Shown in pieces: positions 55,243-63,495 of a stretch of DNA of 64,000 nt. This stretch comes from Chroococcidiopsis thermalis PCC 7203 (GTDB lineage Bacteria; Cyanobacteriota; Cyanobacteriia; Cyanobacteriales; Chroococcidiopsidaceae), in assembly GCF_000317125.1 (NCBI RefSeq), contig NC_019695.1, forward strand, positions 4,700,336 to 4,764,335. Direction: 5' to 3'. The notes beneath the pieces are model-generated. The model did no database searches and was not told where the DNA came from. It worked only from the letters and a program-made list of their open reading frames with translations. A program made the position numbers and the translations under genes. Numbering within the stretch: position 1 is the stretch's first letter; the number at the start of each line of letters is the position of its first letter.

Positions 55243-55340
55243 CCCTTGTCCCCCTTCGCCCCCCTTGTCCCCCTTGTCCTCCTTGTCTCCCTTATCTCCT
55301 ATCTCCTTAGTTTTGACTTCTAACTTTTGACTTTTGACTT
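55243..55340. repeat. CCCCTTGT and TTTTGAC heptamer repeats
   Basis: Several CCCTTGTCC units (reverse complement of the GACAAGGGG type) and then TTTTGACTT units fill the gap between the MCP and CheA genes. Confidence 0.85.
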
Positions 55341-55361
55341 GTCCCCCTCTGGTTCCCAGTC

Positions 55362-55466
55362 ATGCTAATTACTCCCGACATTCGCGACCAAGCTTACCGT
55401 CTGTTTATTGAAGAAGTGCCAGAGCTGCTACAGGAGATCGAGGCAGGCTTGCTTAGTCTGAAGTAA
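55362..55466 (+). pseudogene. Detached 5' end of the cheA-like gene, cut by an in-frame TAA
   Basis: ATG 55362 opens MLITPDIRDQAYRLFIEE, the normal PixL/CheA N-terminus and first helix of the HPt domain. Codon 35 is TAA at 55464-55466, in the same frame as the rest of cheA. The downstream ERTHERIHDLMRAAHSLKGG is the direct continuation. A CAA glutamine codon needs one base change to become this TAA. Confidence 0.75.
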
Positions 55467-55496
55467 GAGCGCACGCACGAACGCATTCACGATTTG

Positions 55497-58400
55497 ATGC
55501 GTGCAGCTCACTCTCTTAAAGGTGGTGCAGCTTGCTTGGATTTAGAGCCAATTAAAATTATTGCCCACCGTTTAGAAGATGTTTTTCGGGCTTTGTACAA
55601 CCGCTCTGTAGCAATAGATTCAGAGTTAGAAGGTTTATTACTGCAAGCTTACGATTGTCTGCGCGTCCCCCTACTGCAACAAATTACCATCGGCAGCATT
55701 GACTGTGCGGCAACATTAGCAGTAGCCGAACCCGTATTTAATCAAATAGAAGAACGTTTAGGAGATGCTTTAGCTCAGATCGATCGCTATATGCCCATGT
55801 CCTCAGAACTTGGGGTCGATTTGGTAGCTTCAATCTTTGAAACTGATGTCGTACAAGGACTGGAACGATTGGCGGCTGTGGTTGCCAACCCCCAAGATTT
55901 CGAGGTGGTTGGAGAATTACGGGCGCAGGCAGAAGTCTTTGCTGGATTTGCGGAGCTGCTGAATTTACCAGGATTTGGGGCGATCGCCCAAACAGCCTTA
56001 ACTGCACTAGACACCTATCCCGATCGCGCTAGAGAAATTATTCAAGTTGCCCTAGCTGATTTTCACAATAGCAGAGCTGCCGTACTAGCAGGCGATCGCA
56101 CTAGTGGAGGGAGTCCGTCTGCTGCCCTTTGTGCGTTAACAGAAAAGAGCGTCGATTTGGTTCCTAACCCAGAGTCAGAATTCTCGCCTTTATTAGACGA
56201 GCTGTTATTTGGCGACGAGACAGCACCAATAGAAGCAGTGGCGATCGACCCTGGAATTATTTTCGTCACTGAAACTGAAGATGATTCCAATGGCGCGATC
56301 GAATCAGATGCTCATTCCCTAACTATTTCCCCTGCGGCAAATTTATCGCCGATTCAGTCCTTATCCCACTCGACTGAAATTTCTCAAAGCAAAATAGAGG
56401 GCGATCGCCCTAAAGTAGGAACTACCAATTCCTACACAGATGAATCACAGATAGCGACAGCTGTTTCTACGCGAGTAGAATTAAGCCGATTAGAGCGGAT
56501 GCATAAGTTATTGGGTGAATTAGTCGTCAATCGTAACTCCATTGCCCTGCAAACCGAGCAAACCCAAAACTCAGCCCAAGAGTTACTCCGCCGTTTTGCT
56601 CACTTTCAAGAACTGATCGGTCAGCTAGAGAGAAGAGCTGAGGGAGACAAGGGAGCAGGGAACAGGGAGCAGGAAGTTGTGGGACAAGGGGGACAAGGGG
56701 GACAAGGGGGAACTCGGGGATCCCACGACCGAAGGGAGTGGGGATTAGGGGGCGAAGGGGGACAAGGGGGACAAGGGGGACAAGGGAGAATAATTGCTAA
56801 CTACCAACTACCAACTACCAATTACCAATTACCAACTACCAATTACCAACTACCAATTACAACTGACTTCGATCCTCTAGAAATGGATCGTTATGGAGCG
56901 GTTCACCCTCTATTACAAAGAATTCTAGAAGAAATTGTCCAATTGGAAGAGGCTGTAGAGGATATTGCTTTATTTGCCGAGCAATCGAGTCAAATATTAG
57001 AGCGGAAACAACAAGTTTTTTCCCAACTCCAAGATGAATTAATGCGAGCGCGAATGCTTCCTTTGGGTGAAGTTCTCAAGCGGTTCTCTCGGATGCTGCG
57101 GGATATGTCTCATACTTACTCCAAGCCTGTCAATTTGAAGCTGAGAGGGACAGAGGTACAGGTAGAAAAGGCGATTTTGGAAAAACTCTACGACCCGCTG
57201 TTGCATTTACTCCGCAATGCCTTTGCTCATGGCATCGAGTCACCTGAAATCCGCCAACAGCAAGGTAAGCCGGAAAACGGAGAAATTCTGATTTGTGCTT
57301 ATTACAAAGGCAATCAAACAATTATTGAAGTTAGAGATGACGGTCGGGGTCTAAATTTGGGACAAATTCGCAGCCGGGTCGTAGAGTTGGGTTGGTTGTC
57401 GCCAATAGAAGCAGCCAGCGCCTCGAAAGAGCAGTTGCTAGAATTTATCTTCGAGCCAGGATTTTCTACCACTCACCACGTTAGCGAACTTTCCGGTCGT
57501 GGCATGGGTTTGGATGTTGTCCGTTCTCAACTGCGATCGCTGCGCGGTTCTGTAAGCGTCAGTTCCTTCCCTGGTGAGGGTACGACCTTTATTTTACGCT
57601 TGCCTCTCACGTTGACGATCGCGAATTTGGTTGTTTGCTCTACGGGGAAAACTACCGTAGCGTTGCCATCTGACAGTATTGAAAATATTGTCACTACGCC
57701 AAGCGATCGCATCAATCGCACGGGGACTCAGCAGCTGTTGCGCTGGCGAGAACACATCATACCAATCCATCGGTTGGCGGATCTTTTAGAATACAATCGT
57801 CCAATGTTAGAAGTTGCTAACAGCCAATCTCCAATTACAACCACAGTAGAAGAACGAGAGTTGCCAATGCTTCTACTACGTTGGGAGGGCGAATTATTGG
57901 CGTTAGAAGTTGATTGCTTGTTGGCAGAACAAGAACTAGCAATTAAACCTTTTGGATCGCTCGTTTCGCCTCCCAAATATACCTATGGCTGCACTCTACT
58001 AGGAAACGGTAGTTTAGTTCCCGTGATTAATGGAATCAGCCTTTTAGAATATGTCCTAGAACGGCAACAAAATACAATTCAGACAACTGAAAGTCAATCA
58101 CAAGACAGAGAACAAAACATCAATAATTTGTGGCGCGACCGAACAGCAATTGTTCATAAAACCGAACGTCCTACAATTTTAGTTGTAGATGACTCAACTA
58201 CGATGCGCCAAACGCTAACACTTTCGTTGCAAAAGGCTGGCTATCGAGTTTTATCAGCGCGGGATGGATTAGAAGCACTAGAAAAATTACAGCAATCTCC
58301 CACGGTACAACTAGTACTTTGCGATATTGAAATGCCGAATATGAACGGCTTTGAATTTCTCTGTCAGTGGCGACAAGAGCCGCAATTTGCCAAAATTCCC

Positions 58401-58571
58401 GTGGCTATGTTGACATCACGCAGTAACGACAAACATCGCCGTTTAGCAACTCAATTAGGTGCTAGCGCCTATTTCACCAAGCCGTATATAGAACTTGAGT
58501 TTTTGCAAGCACTCAAGAATATTTTCGAGCAGACCATAGAAGAACAAACGGCTTTGCAGCATATCGCCTAG
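55497..58571 (+). CDS. pixL: Hybrid CheA-type histidine kinase with C-terminal receiver (PixL-like), 5' interrupted
   Basis: 1024 aa if translation restarts at the ATG at 55497 (TTG 55494 is the other choice). The phospho-accepting His of AHSLKGG lies just inside, but the first HPt helix is lost because of the TAA at 55464. A long linker follows, containing a repeat-encoded segment (56641-56861) with GQGGQGG and NYQLPTT peptides. The CheA dimerisation/ATPase domains come next (HLLRNAFAHGIESPE, VRDDGRGLNLGQIRSRV, GRGMGLDVVRSQ), then the CheW-like domain and a C-terminal receiver (VVDDSTTMRQ, LCDIEMPNMNG). It should be the kinase of this operon. Whether it is functional depends on the stop codon. 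Confidence 0.85.
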   Translation: MRAAHSLKGGAACLDLEPIKIIAHRLEDVFRALYNRSVAIDSELEGLLLQAYDCLRVPLLQQITIGSIDCAATLAVAEPVFNQIEERLGDALAQIDRYMPMSSELGVDLVASIFETDVVQGLERLAAVVANPQDFEVVGELRAQAEVFAGFAELLNLPGFGAIAQTALTALDTYPDRAREIIQVALADFHNSRAAVLAGDRTSGGSPSAALCALTEKSVDLVPNPESEFSPLLDELLFGDETAPIEAVAIDPGIIFVTETEDDSNGAIESDAHSLTISPAANLSPIQSLSHSTEISQSKIEGDRPKVGTTNSYTDESQIATAVSTRVELSRLERMHKLLGELVVNRNSIALQTEQTQNSAQELLRRFAHFQELIGQLERRAEGDKGAGNREQEVVGQGGQGGQGGTRGSHDRREWGLGGEGGQGGQGGQGRIIANYQLPTTNYQLPTTNYQLPITTDFDPLEMDRYGAVHPLLQRILEEIVQLEEAVEDIALFAEQSSQILERKQQVFSQLQDELMRARMLPLGEVLKRFSRMLRDMSHTYSKPVNLKLRGTEVQVEKAILEKLYDPLLHLLRNAFAHGIESPEIRQQQGKPENGEILICAYYKGNQTIIEVRDDGRGLNLGQIRSRVVELGWLSPIEAASASKEQLLEFIFEPGFSTTHHVSELSGRGMGLDVVRSQLRSLRGSVSVSSFPGEGTTFILRLPLTLTIANLVVCSTGKTTVALPSDSIENIVTTPSDRINRTGTQQLLRWREHIIPIHRLADLLEYNRPMLEVANSQSPITTTVEERELPMLLLRWEGELLALEVDCLLAEQELAIKPFGSLVSPPKYTYGCTLLGNGSLVPVINGISLLEYVLERQQNTIQTTESQSQDREQNINNLWRDRTAIVHKTERPTILVVDDSTTMRQTLTLSLQKAGYRVLSARDGLEALEKLQQSPTVQLVLCDIEMPNMNGFEFLCQWRQEPQFAKIPVAMLTSRSNDKHRRLATQLGASAYFTKPYIELEFLQALKNIFEQTIEEQTALQHIA
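56641..56861. repeat. In-frame heptamer repeats in the cheA linker
   Basis: GGGACAAGG-type units, a non-repetitive 50-bp island, more GGGACAAGG units, then ACCAACT/ACCAATT units. All are translated, giving GQGGQGG and [14 protein letters not shown]. Confidence 0.9.
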
Positions 58572-58612
58572 TCAGTTATCAGTTATCAGTTATCAGCGAT
58601 CGGTGACTAGTC

Positions 58613-58663
58613 TTTTGACTTTTGACTTTTGACTTTTGACTTTTGACTTTTGACTTTTGACTT
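58613..58663. repeat. TTTTGAC heptamer repeat
   Basis: Seven tandem TTTTGAC units after the cheA stop, upstream of a small membrane-protein gene. Confidence 0.9.
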
Positions 58664-58688
58664 CTTCCTTATCCCCCTCCTCAAAATT

Positions 58689-58913
58689 ATGCATATCACA
58701 TATTTAATTTTTTGGACTATGAGCTTCGGCTTTACTTGGATTGGTTGCAAAATGACCGAAGAAATTCATCGACTTGCTATCTGCTTAGCTGGTTCAATTT
58801 TACTAATTTGGGGATTTGCGATCGCCCCTGAATCAATGCATTGGTTAGTTGAAATCCTTTCGATAAGTCTGTGCGGATTTTTATCGATAATGGAAAGACA
58901 AATTCCTAGTTAA
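58689..58913 (+). CDS. Small membrane protein, unknown
   Basis: 74 aa from the ATG at 58689. The longer frame starts inside the TTTTGAC repeat and is less likely. Three short hydrophobic segments ([18 protein letters not shown], then [15 protein letters not shown] and [12 protein letters not shown]) suggest an integral membrane protein. No motif is recognised. It lies between cheA and clpX, and its role is unknown. Confidence 0.55.
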   Translation: MHITYLIFWTMSFGFTWIGCKMTEEIHRLAICLAGSILLIWGFAIAPESMHWLVEILSISLCGFLSIMERQIPS

Positions 58914-58956
58914 AACATTTCAGTTAATACATTTTAACCCCAAGGAAAAAGTAAAT

Positions 58957-60219
58957 ATGCCTGACTACACTTCATTATTAAGATGCTCGTTTTGCGGCAA
59001 ACCCCATACTCAAGTGGATAAGCTAATTTCTGGTACGGGTGTTAACATTTGTAGTGAATGCATCGAACAGTGTCAAGAAGTCTTGGACACTTCTCCACCT
59101 CAACCTAGTACCCCAAAAACCACTACTAATTCTAACAACTACCCCATCCCCAAACCAAGGGAAATAAAACAGTATTTGGACAACCATGTTATCGGTCAGG
59201 AACAGGCGAAGAAAGTTCTTTCAGTAGCAGTCTACAATCACTATAAGCGTTTGTCCAGCGATCGCAATGATGTGGCATTGCAAAAGTCAAATATTCTTTT
59301 GGTTGGACCAACGGGGAGCGGTAAAACACTCCTGGCTCAAACTCTAGCACAAGTCATAGACGTACCTTTTGCTGTTGTGGATGCAACAACTTTCACAGAA
59401 GCAGGTTACGTCGGAGATGATGTAGAAAACATCCTCCTGCGATTGTTACAAGTGGCAGACATGGATGCAGAAACAGCACAACAAGGAATTATTTATATTG
59501 ATGAGATTGATAAAATTGCCCGCAAAAGTGAAAACCCCTCTATTACTCGCGATGTATCGGGCGAAGGAGTGCAGCAAGCACTGTTAAAAATATTAGAAGG
59601 AACGATCGCTAACGTACCACCACAAGGAGGACGCAAACACCCTTATCAAGAGAGCATCCAAATTGATACCAAAAATATCCTATTTATCTGCGGCGGCGCT
59701 TTTGTCGGAGTGGAAAAACTAGTCGAACAACGGATGGGAAAAAAATCTATGGGCTTCGGGCGATCGCCAGAAAGATCTACAACAAGGCAAACAGATTATT
59801 TATTAAATCATCTGGGAGCGGAAGATTTAGTGAAATTCGGTCTAATTCCAGAACTAATCGGACGATTGCCAGTTGTTACAGTGCTGGAACCTTTAGACGA
59901 AGAAGGACTGATAGCGATTTTAACCGAGCCACAAAATGCGCTTTTGAAACAGTATCAAAAGCTATTACAAATGGATAACGTTCAACTTGAGTTTGAATTA
60001 GATGCTGTCCGCGCGATCGCCCAAGAAGCATATCGGCGTAAAACTGGTGCAAGAGCCTTGAGGGGAATTGTAGAAGAGCTAATGCTAGATATCATGTACG
60101 AACTTCCCTCTCGCCCAGACTTAGATCGCTGCACTATCTGTAAAGCAATGGTAGAAAAACACTCTTCTGCCGATCTTCTCATTCATCCTACAGCCTTCTT
60201 TCAGCCAGAAACAGCTTAA
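58957..60219 (+). CDS. clpX: ATP-dependent Clp protease ATP-binding subunit ClpX (stand-alone copy)
   Basis: 420 aa. The N-terminal C4 zinc finger ([14 protein letters not shown]) is followed by AAA+ Walker A GPTGSGKT (about 113-120), Walker [12 protein letters not shown], sensor/arginine-finger FIGR-like [14 protein letters not shown] and sensor-2 [22 protein letters not shown]. It unfolds substrates for ClpP. The usual cyanobacterial tig-clpP-clpX neighbours are absent, so it may be a paralogue of a canonical copy elsewhere. The ClpP-contact loop reads MGFG rather than the textbook IGF. The start is clear. Confidence 0.93.
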   Translation: MPDYTSLLRCSFCGKPHTQVDKLISGTGVNICSECIEQCQEVLDTSPPQPSTPKTTTNSNNYPIPKPREIKQYLDNHVIGQEQAKKVLSVAVYNHYKRLSSDRNDVALQKSNILLVGPTGSGKTLLAQTLAQVIDVPFAVVDATTFTEAGYVGDDVENILLRLLQVADMDAETAQQGIIYIDEIDKIARKSENPSITRDVSGEGVQQALLKILEGTIANVPPQGGRKHPYQESIQIDTKNILFICGGAFVGVEKLVEQRMGKKSMGFGRSPERSTTRQTDYLLNHLGAEDLVKFGLIPELIGRLPVVTVLEPLDEEGLIAILTEPQNALLKQYQKLLQMDNVQLEFELDAVRAIAQEAYRRKTGARALRGIVEELMLDIMYELPSRPDLDRCTICKAMVEKHSSADLLIHPTAFFQPETA

Positions 60220-60299
60220 TTGGTCATTGGTTGTTGGTTTGTTGGTCATTGCTCATTTGTAGGCTGTTCTCTGTGCCTATTCACTGATAACTAACAACT

Positions 60300-60327
60300 G
60301 GTTGACGGTTGACGGTTGACGGTTGAC
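60300..60327. repeat. GGTTGAC heptamer repeat
   Basis: Four perfect tandem GGTTGAC units. Confidence 0.85.
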
Positions 60328-60450
60328 AGTAGACGCTGCGATAGACTCCGTGAAGACGGTTGGAGTGCTGGTGGAACCGGTGATTAGTCTCTAGAGTCGT
60401 TTCTAGTCACCAGCCACTAGTTACTAGTCACTACTACTACTACTAACTGA

Positions 60451-60468
60451 TTTTGTCCTAAGTTTGTT
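60451..60468 (+). promoter_or_regulatory. TTTTGTC/GTTTGTT direct repeat upstream of the second kinase
   Basis: TTTTGTC (60451) and GTTTGTT (60462) are 11 bp apart and are followed by ACTTTTTT and TTTTATTTGAAT. This matches the order of blocks before the carbonic anhydrase and PatA-like genes. It lies about 150 bp before the start codon. Confidence 0.5.
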
Positions 60469-60616
60469 ACTTTTTTCTGTTTTATTTGAATTACTAAGCA
60501 ATTTAGTATTCGTTGATAATAAATTTTCATCATAAAAAATACTGGCTTTGTCAAAGTTGCAATGTTGATTATTCTGCCGCATCCTTTCTTGAAGCTTATG
60601 GCTTCTATCTTTAGGT

Positions 60617-61909
60617 ATGGTTCCTCAAACAAAATTCAAGTATTCCTATAGACGCATATTATTTGCTTATCTAGCAGCAACGGCAGCTCTTTTAGGAGGG
60701 TTTTCCCTGACGACGTACAACTCAATTGGTAATGCTCTAAAGAAACAATCGGACGATCGCCTCTTAACTTTGGCACAAGCTGCAATTCCGAGTTTTGAGA
60801 TCGTGAAATCTCAAAATCGGCAAAACCTACATGAGCTTCCTTGGCGCAAACTTTTTGCTGCTAAAACTCAAAGTTGGGAATGGTTCGACGCTGATGGTAA
60901 ATTACTTTTGAGTCAAGGAAATCGCTTTCCTTCTCTTCCCATCTCCCGAAATGTCTTCCATTCTCGCTGGCAACCAATCGCGCCTATTTTCCAACAGCAG
61001 AGAGAATTACGGATTGCCACCATTGCTGTCTATGTCAGCGATCCGAAGCTAAAAACGCTACATCTAGAAGGATATATTCGGGTAAGCGAATCCACACAGC
61101 CATTAGAATTGATTTTGGCTCGGCTGCGGCTCTGGCTTGGCTGTCAGGGAATCGCTATTTTATTTATCTTTGGTATCAGTGGCGTTCACCTCAGTCAGTG
61201 GAACTCCCAGCCGCTACAACAAAGCTTTCGACAGCTCAAACAGACTGTTACGAATATCTCTCATTATCTCCGCCACCCGTTGACGCGAATTACCCTAGCG
61301 ATCGCACTGCTAGCAGGAGAAGCAGAATCAGCAATACCACTCGATCGGCAAAAATTAACGATCGTTGCTAACGCTACTGACGAACTAGAGCATCTGGTAG
61401 AAGATTTACTGATTTTAACTCGCAGCGAGGTAGCACTTTTACCAACTGAGTTAGAGACAGTAAATATTCGCTTAGAAGAATTGCTTTTACCTATATTAGA
61501 ACAGTTCGATGCCCGTGCTACGTCACAAGGTATTGCTTTTCAAGCTCAATTGCTACCTGGTTTATCTGTGCGGGGAGATCCAATTCATTTGGGTCGTTTA
61601 TTCTCAAATTTACTGGAGAACGCGATCGCTTATACGGAAAAAGGAGGTAGTATTTCTCTCGCAGTACGCAAGTCTAAACGTAAAGCGATCGTTTCAGTTG
61701 AAGATACAGGCATTGGTATTCCACTAGAGCATCATGCTTCAATATTTCAGTGGTTTTGGCGCTCCGAACAAGCGCAACAACAGCAAAAGGGTTTGGGATT
61801 AGGTTTGGCAATTGCTCAAGCAATTGTGAAGCAGCACGGAGGCGAAATAGCTGTTAAGAGCCAAGTTAACGTTGGTAGTTGTTTTCAGGTGATTCTACCC
61901 TTACTTTAA
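60617..61909 (+). CDS. Sensor histidine kinase paralogue with degenerate H-box
   Basis: 430 aa, with the same architecture as the kinase at 42628: two membrane helices around a region with LAQAAIPSFEIVKSQ and HLEGYIRVSESTQ, then HisKA and HATPase_c (NLLENAIAYTEK, DTGIGIPLE, GLGLGLAIAQAI). The H-box reads SHYLRHPLTRI instead of AHELRNPLTAI, so the His is kept. The following Glu, important for phosphotransfer and phosphatase chemistry, is Tyr, and the Asn is His. The ATPase domain looks intact. It is possibly an altered-activity partner for the RppA-like regulator. It lies alone, away from any regulator gene. Confidence 0.9.
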   Translation: MVPQTKFKYSYRRILFAYLAATAALLGGFSLTTYNSIGNALKKQSDDRLLTLAQAAIPSFEIVKSQNRQNLHELPWRKLFAAKTQSWEWFDADGKLLLSQGNRFPSLPISRNVFHSRWQPIAPIFQQQRELRIATIAVYVSDPKLKTLHLEGYIRVSESTQPLELILARLRLWLGCQGIAILFIFGISGVHLSQWNSQPLQQSFRQLKQTVTNISHYLRHPLTRITLAIALLAGEAESAIPLDRQKLTIVANATDELEHLVEDLLILTRSEVALLPTELETVNIRLEELLLPILEQFDARATSQGIAFQAQLLPGLSVRGDPIHLGRLFSNLLENAIAYTEKGGSISLAVRKSKRKAIVSVEDTGIGIPLEHHASIFQWFWRSEQAQQQQKGLGLGLAIAQAIVKQHGGEIAVKSQVNVGSCFQVILPLL

Positions 61910-62006
61910 TTAAGAGTAGAAAACTTTCATTTCCTACTCTCTTTTAACACAGTAATGGAAGCTACTAGATATGTAATGTTTATACAACCCGAAATTCAAA
62001 ATCAGA

Positions 62007-62174
62007 TCAGCCGCAACCGCAACCAGTGTGACCGCAGCCACTACTACCATCGGGATGACCGCTAGCACAGGCTTCACTACAGTAAGCCTTGCCATCTTTT
62101 TGAATCGCGTCCTCTAAGGAAACAACGCACAAGCAATTGTCACAAGCACATTTCATTGAAGTTACTGTCGTCAT
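62007..62174 (-). CDS. smtA: Bacterial metallothionein (SmtA/BmtA family)
   Basis: 55 aa from the ATG at 62174, with GAATAGG nine nucleotides upstream. A longer frame from 62201 adds nine residues that overlap the operator-proximal leader. It has nine cysteines in the SmtA pattern (KCACDNCLC, YCSEAC, GCGHTGCGCG) and two histidines (SGHPD, CGHTG) that bind Zn or Cd. This matches the zinc-finger-like metallothionein of Synechococcus in length and layout. It buffers zinc and cadmium in the cytosol. An SmtB-type operator lies upstream, but smtB is not adjacent. Confidence 0.95.
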   Translation of the reverse strand: MTTVTSMKCACDNCLCVVSLEDAIQKDGKAYCSEACASGHPDGSSGCGHTGCGCG

Positions 62175-62210
62175 AGTTTTAATCCTATTCACCTCTCCCA
62201 TCAGGATAAC

Positions 62211-62232
62211 ATATGAACATACATTCAGATGT
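62211..62232 (-). promoter_or_regulatory. SmtB/ArsR-type operator upstream of smtA
   Basis: ATATGAACATACATTCAGAT is an imperfect inverted repeat (ATGAA/TTCAGAT). It closely matches the known smt operator core ATGAACAnnnATTCAGAT. It lies 37-58 bp upstream of the ATG, in a promoter position. Zinc-free SmtB should repress here and zinc should relieve it. Confidence 0.7.
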
Positions 62233-62346
62233 TTTTTAAGAAAAGTTCACCTAAGCTAAAGTTCACCTAAGCTGTTATCCAGGGAAAGAACTGTTTCCTT
62301 GAAATCGAACCAACACAAACCAAGTTTGATTTTTGACTTTTGACTT

Positions 62347-62838
62347 TTATCGATAATTGGTGAATTGTAGAGCTACAGGATAATCTTCTTGCTTCAAGCG
62401 TCCCATTACAGCTTGCAAGTCATCTTTAGATTTCGCCGACACCCGTACAGCATCACCTTGAATTGAAGCTTGCACTTTTTTAAACTCATCGCGGATCAAT
62501 TTAGAGATTTGTTTGCTAATTTCTTGACTGATGCCCTTCTTGAGCTTAATTTCTTGCCGGACGCGGTTACCACTAGCAGATTCCACTTTGCCGAAATCAA
62601 AAATTTTCTGAGATAGTTGACGCTTTGCAGCTTTTTCGCGCAGTATAGTATGAACGGATTCGAGCGTAAATTCGCTATCGGTGTTGACAGTAATCGTCTC
62701 TTCACCTAACTCTACTGTCGTTTGAGTATCTTTGAGATCGTAACGGCTTTTAATATCGCGGCTAGTCTGATCGACAGCGTTAACTAGTTCTTGGCGATCG
62801 AAGTCGCTGACAATATCGAAGGAAAAAGTAGAAGCCAT
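62347..62838 (-). CDS. yajQ: YajQ-family nucleotide-binding protein
   Basis: 163 aa, full length for YajQ. It has two ferredoxin-like domains with [20 protein letters not shown] near the N-terminus, [13 protein letters not shown] and [33 protein letters not shown] near the C-terminus. Members bind nucleic acids or cyclic-di-GMP, and some act as co-regulators. Upstream of the start lies a long GACAAGGGA repeat. There is no operon partner. Confidence 0.92.
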   Translation of the reverse strand: MASTFSFDIVSDFDRQELVNAVDQTSRDIKSRYDLKDTQTTVELGEETITVNTDSEFTLESVHTILREKAAKRQLSQKIFDFGKVESASGNRVRQEIKLKKGISQEISKQISKLIRDEFKKVQASIQGDAVRVSAKSKDDLQAVMGRLKQEDYPVALQFTNYR

Positions 62839-62866
62839 AAGAATGAGGGGCTAGAGGCTATAGAAA

Positions 62867-62982
62867 GACAAGGGAGGGGGAGACAAGGGAGAGGGGGGAG
62901 ACAAGGGAGACAAGGGAGACAAGGGAAAGAGGGAGACAAGGGAGACAAGGGAGAGGGGGGAGACAAGGGAGACAAGGGAGAA
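62867..62982. repeat. GACAAGGGA-type tandem repeat
   Basis: About ten GACAAGGGA(GA) units with interruptions. An 82-codon plus-strand frame through it is repeat-coded and rejected. Confidence 0.9.
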
Positions 62983-63067
62983 AGAAATTTAAAATCTCCA
63001 CACCCTACACCCTACAGCCTACACCCCACTTACCACTAGTCACCAGCTACTAGCCACTAATAACTGG

Positions 63068-63490
63068 TCACTGATAACTAGTTGCTTGTAGGATGCTAGT
63101 AATAAACAAGATACCAGAGCAAAGACTGCCGATCGCAAACATCAGCGATCGCGCTAAGGGGATATTAGCTATGTAGAATATCGAGTAAAACAATCGCACT
63201 ACCACAAAGGCGATCGCCGCTCCCACAGCCAAGGTAGAATCAACTCCCGTAACATATGCCATCAACGCGGCTGGCGCAAAAATGGTGAAATTCTCAAATG
63301 AATTTTGGTGCGCCCAAGCTGCTCGTTGCGCGTAGGGTGGTAGCTTGTCAAACATAGCACGAGGAGCTGCCATATCGTAGCCAGCTTGCACTCGTCCGTA
63401 ACCGACAAGGAGAAACGGTACATAAACCAGTACTGCTGCTACTGCAATACAAAAGAGAAAAATTGCTGAAGTAGGGAGTTGTGAGTTCAT
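63068..63490 (-). CDS. MAPEG-family membrane protein
   Basis: 140 aa with four hydrophobic helices (about 8-30, 65-85, 88-108 and 115-135). The central stretch RAAWAHQNSFENFTIFAPAALMAY carries the MAPEG signature (eicosanoid and glutathione-metabolism membrane proteins). Cyanobacterial members may be glutathione transferase- or peroxidase-like, and the substrate is unknown. It starts 5 bp after the stop of the upstream SLOG-type gene, so the two form an operon. Confidence 0.88.
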   Translation of the reverse strand: MNSQLPTSAIFLFCIAVAAVLVYVPFLLVGYGRVQAGYDMAAPRAMFDKLPPYAQRAAWAHQNSFENFTIFAPAALMAYVTGVDSTLAVGAAIAFVVVRLFYSIFYIANIPLARSLMFAIGSLCSGILFITSILQATSYQ

Positions 63491-63495
63491 CTCGA

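Larger units (their letters stand above)
60220..60616. other. Gap before the second histidine kinase
   Basis: 397 bp. It holds four GGTTGAC heptamers (60300-60327), other short repeats and a TTTTGTC/GTTTGTT operator-like pair. A small minus-strand frame there has no protein-like character. Confidence 0.6.

Noticed and set aside
62791-63039. 82-aa ORF and its antisense partner across GACAAGGGA repeats
   Set aside because: Purely repeat-encoded low complexity (GRQGRQG / CLPCLP), and it overlaps the yajQ start.
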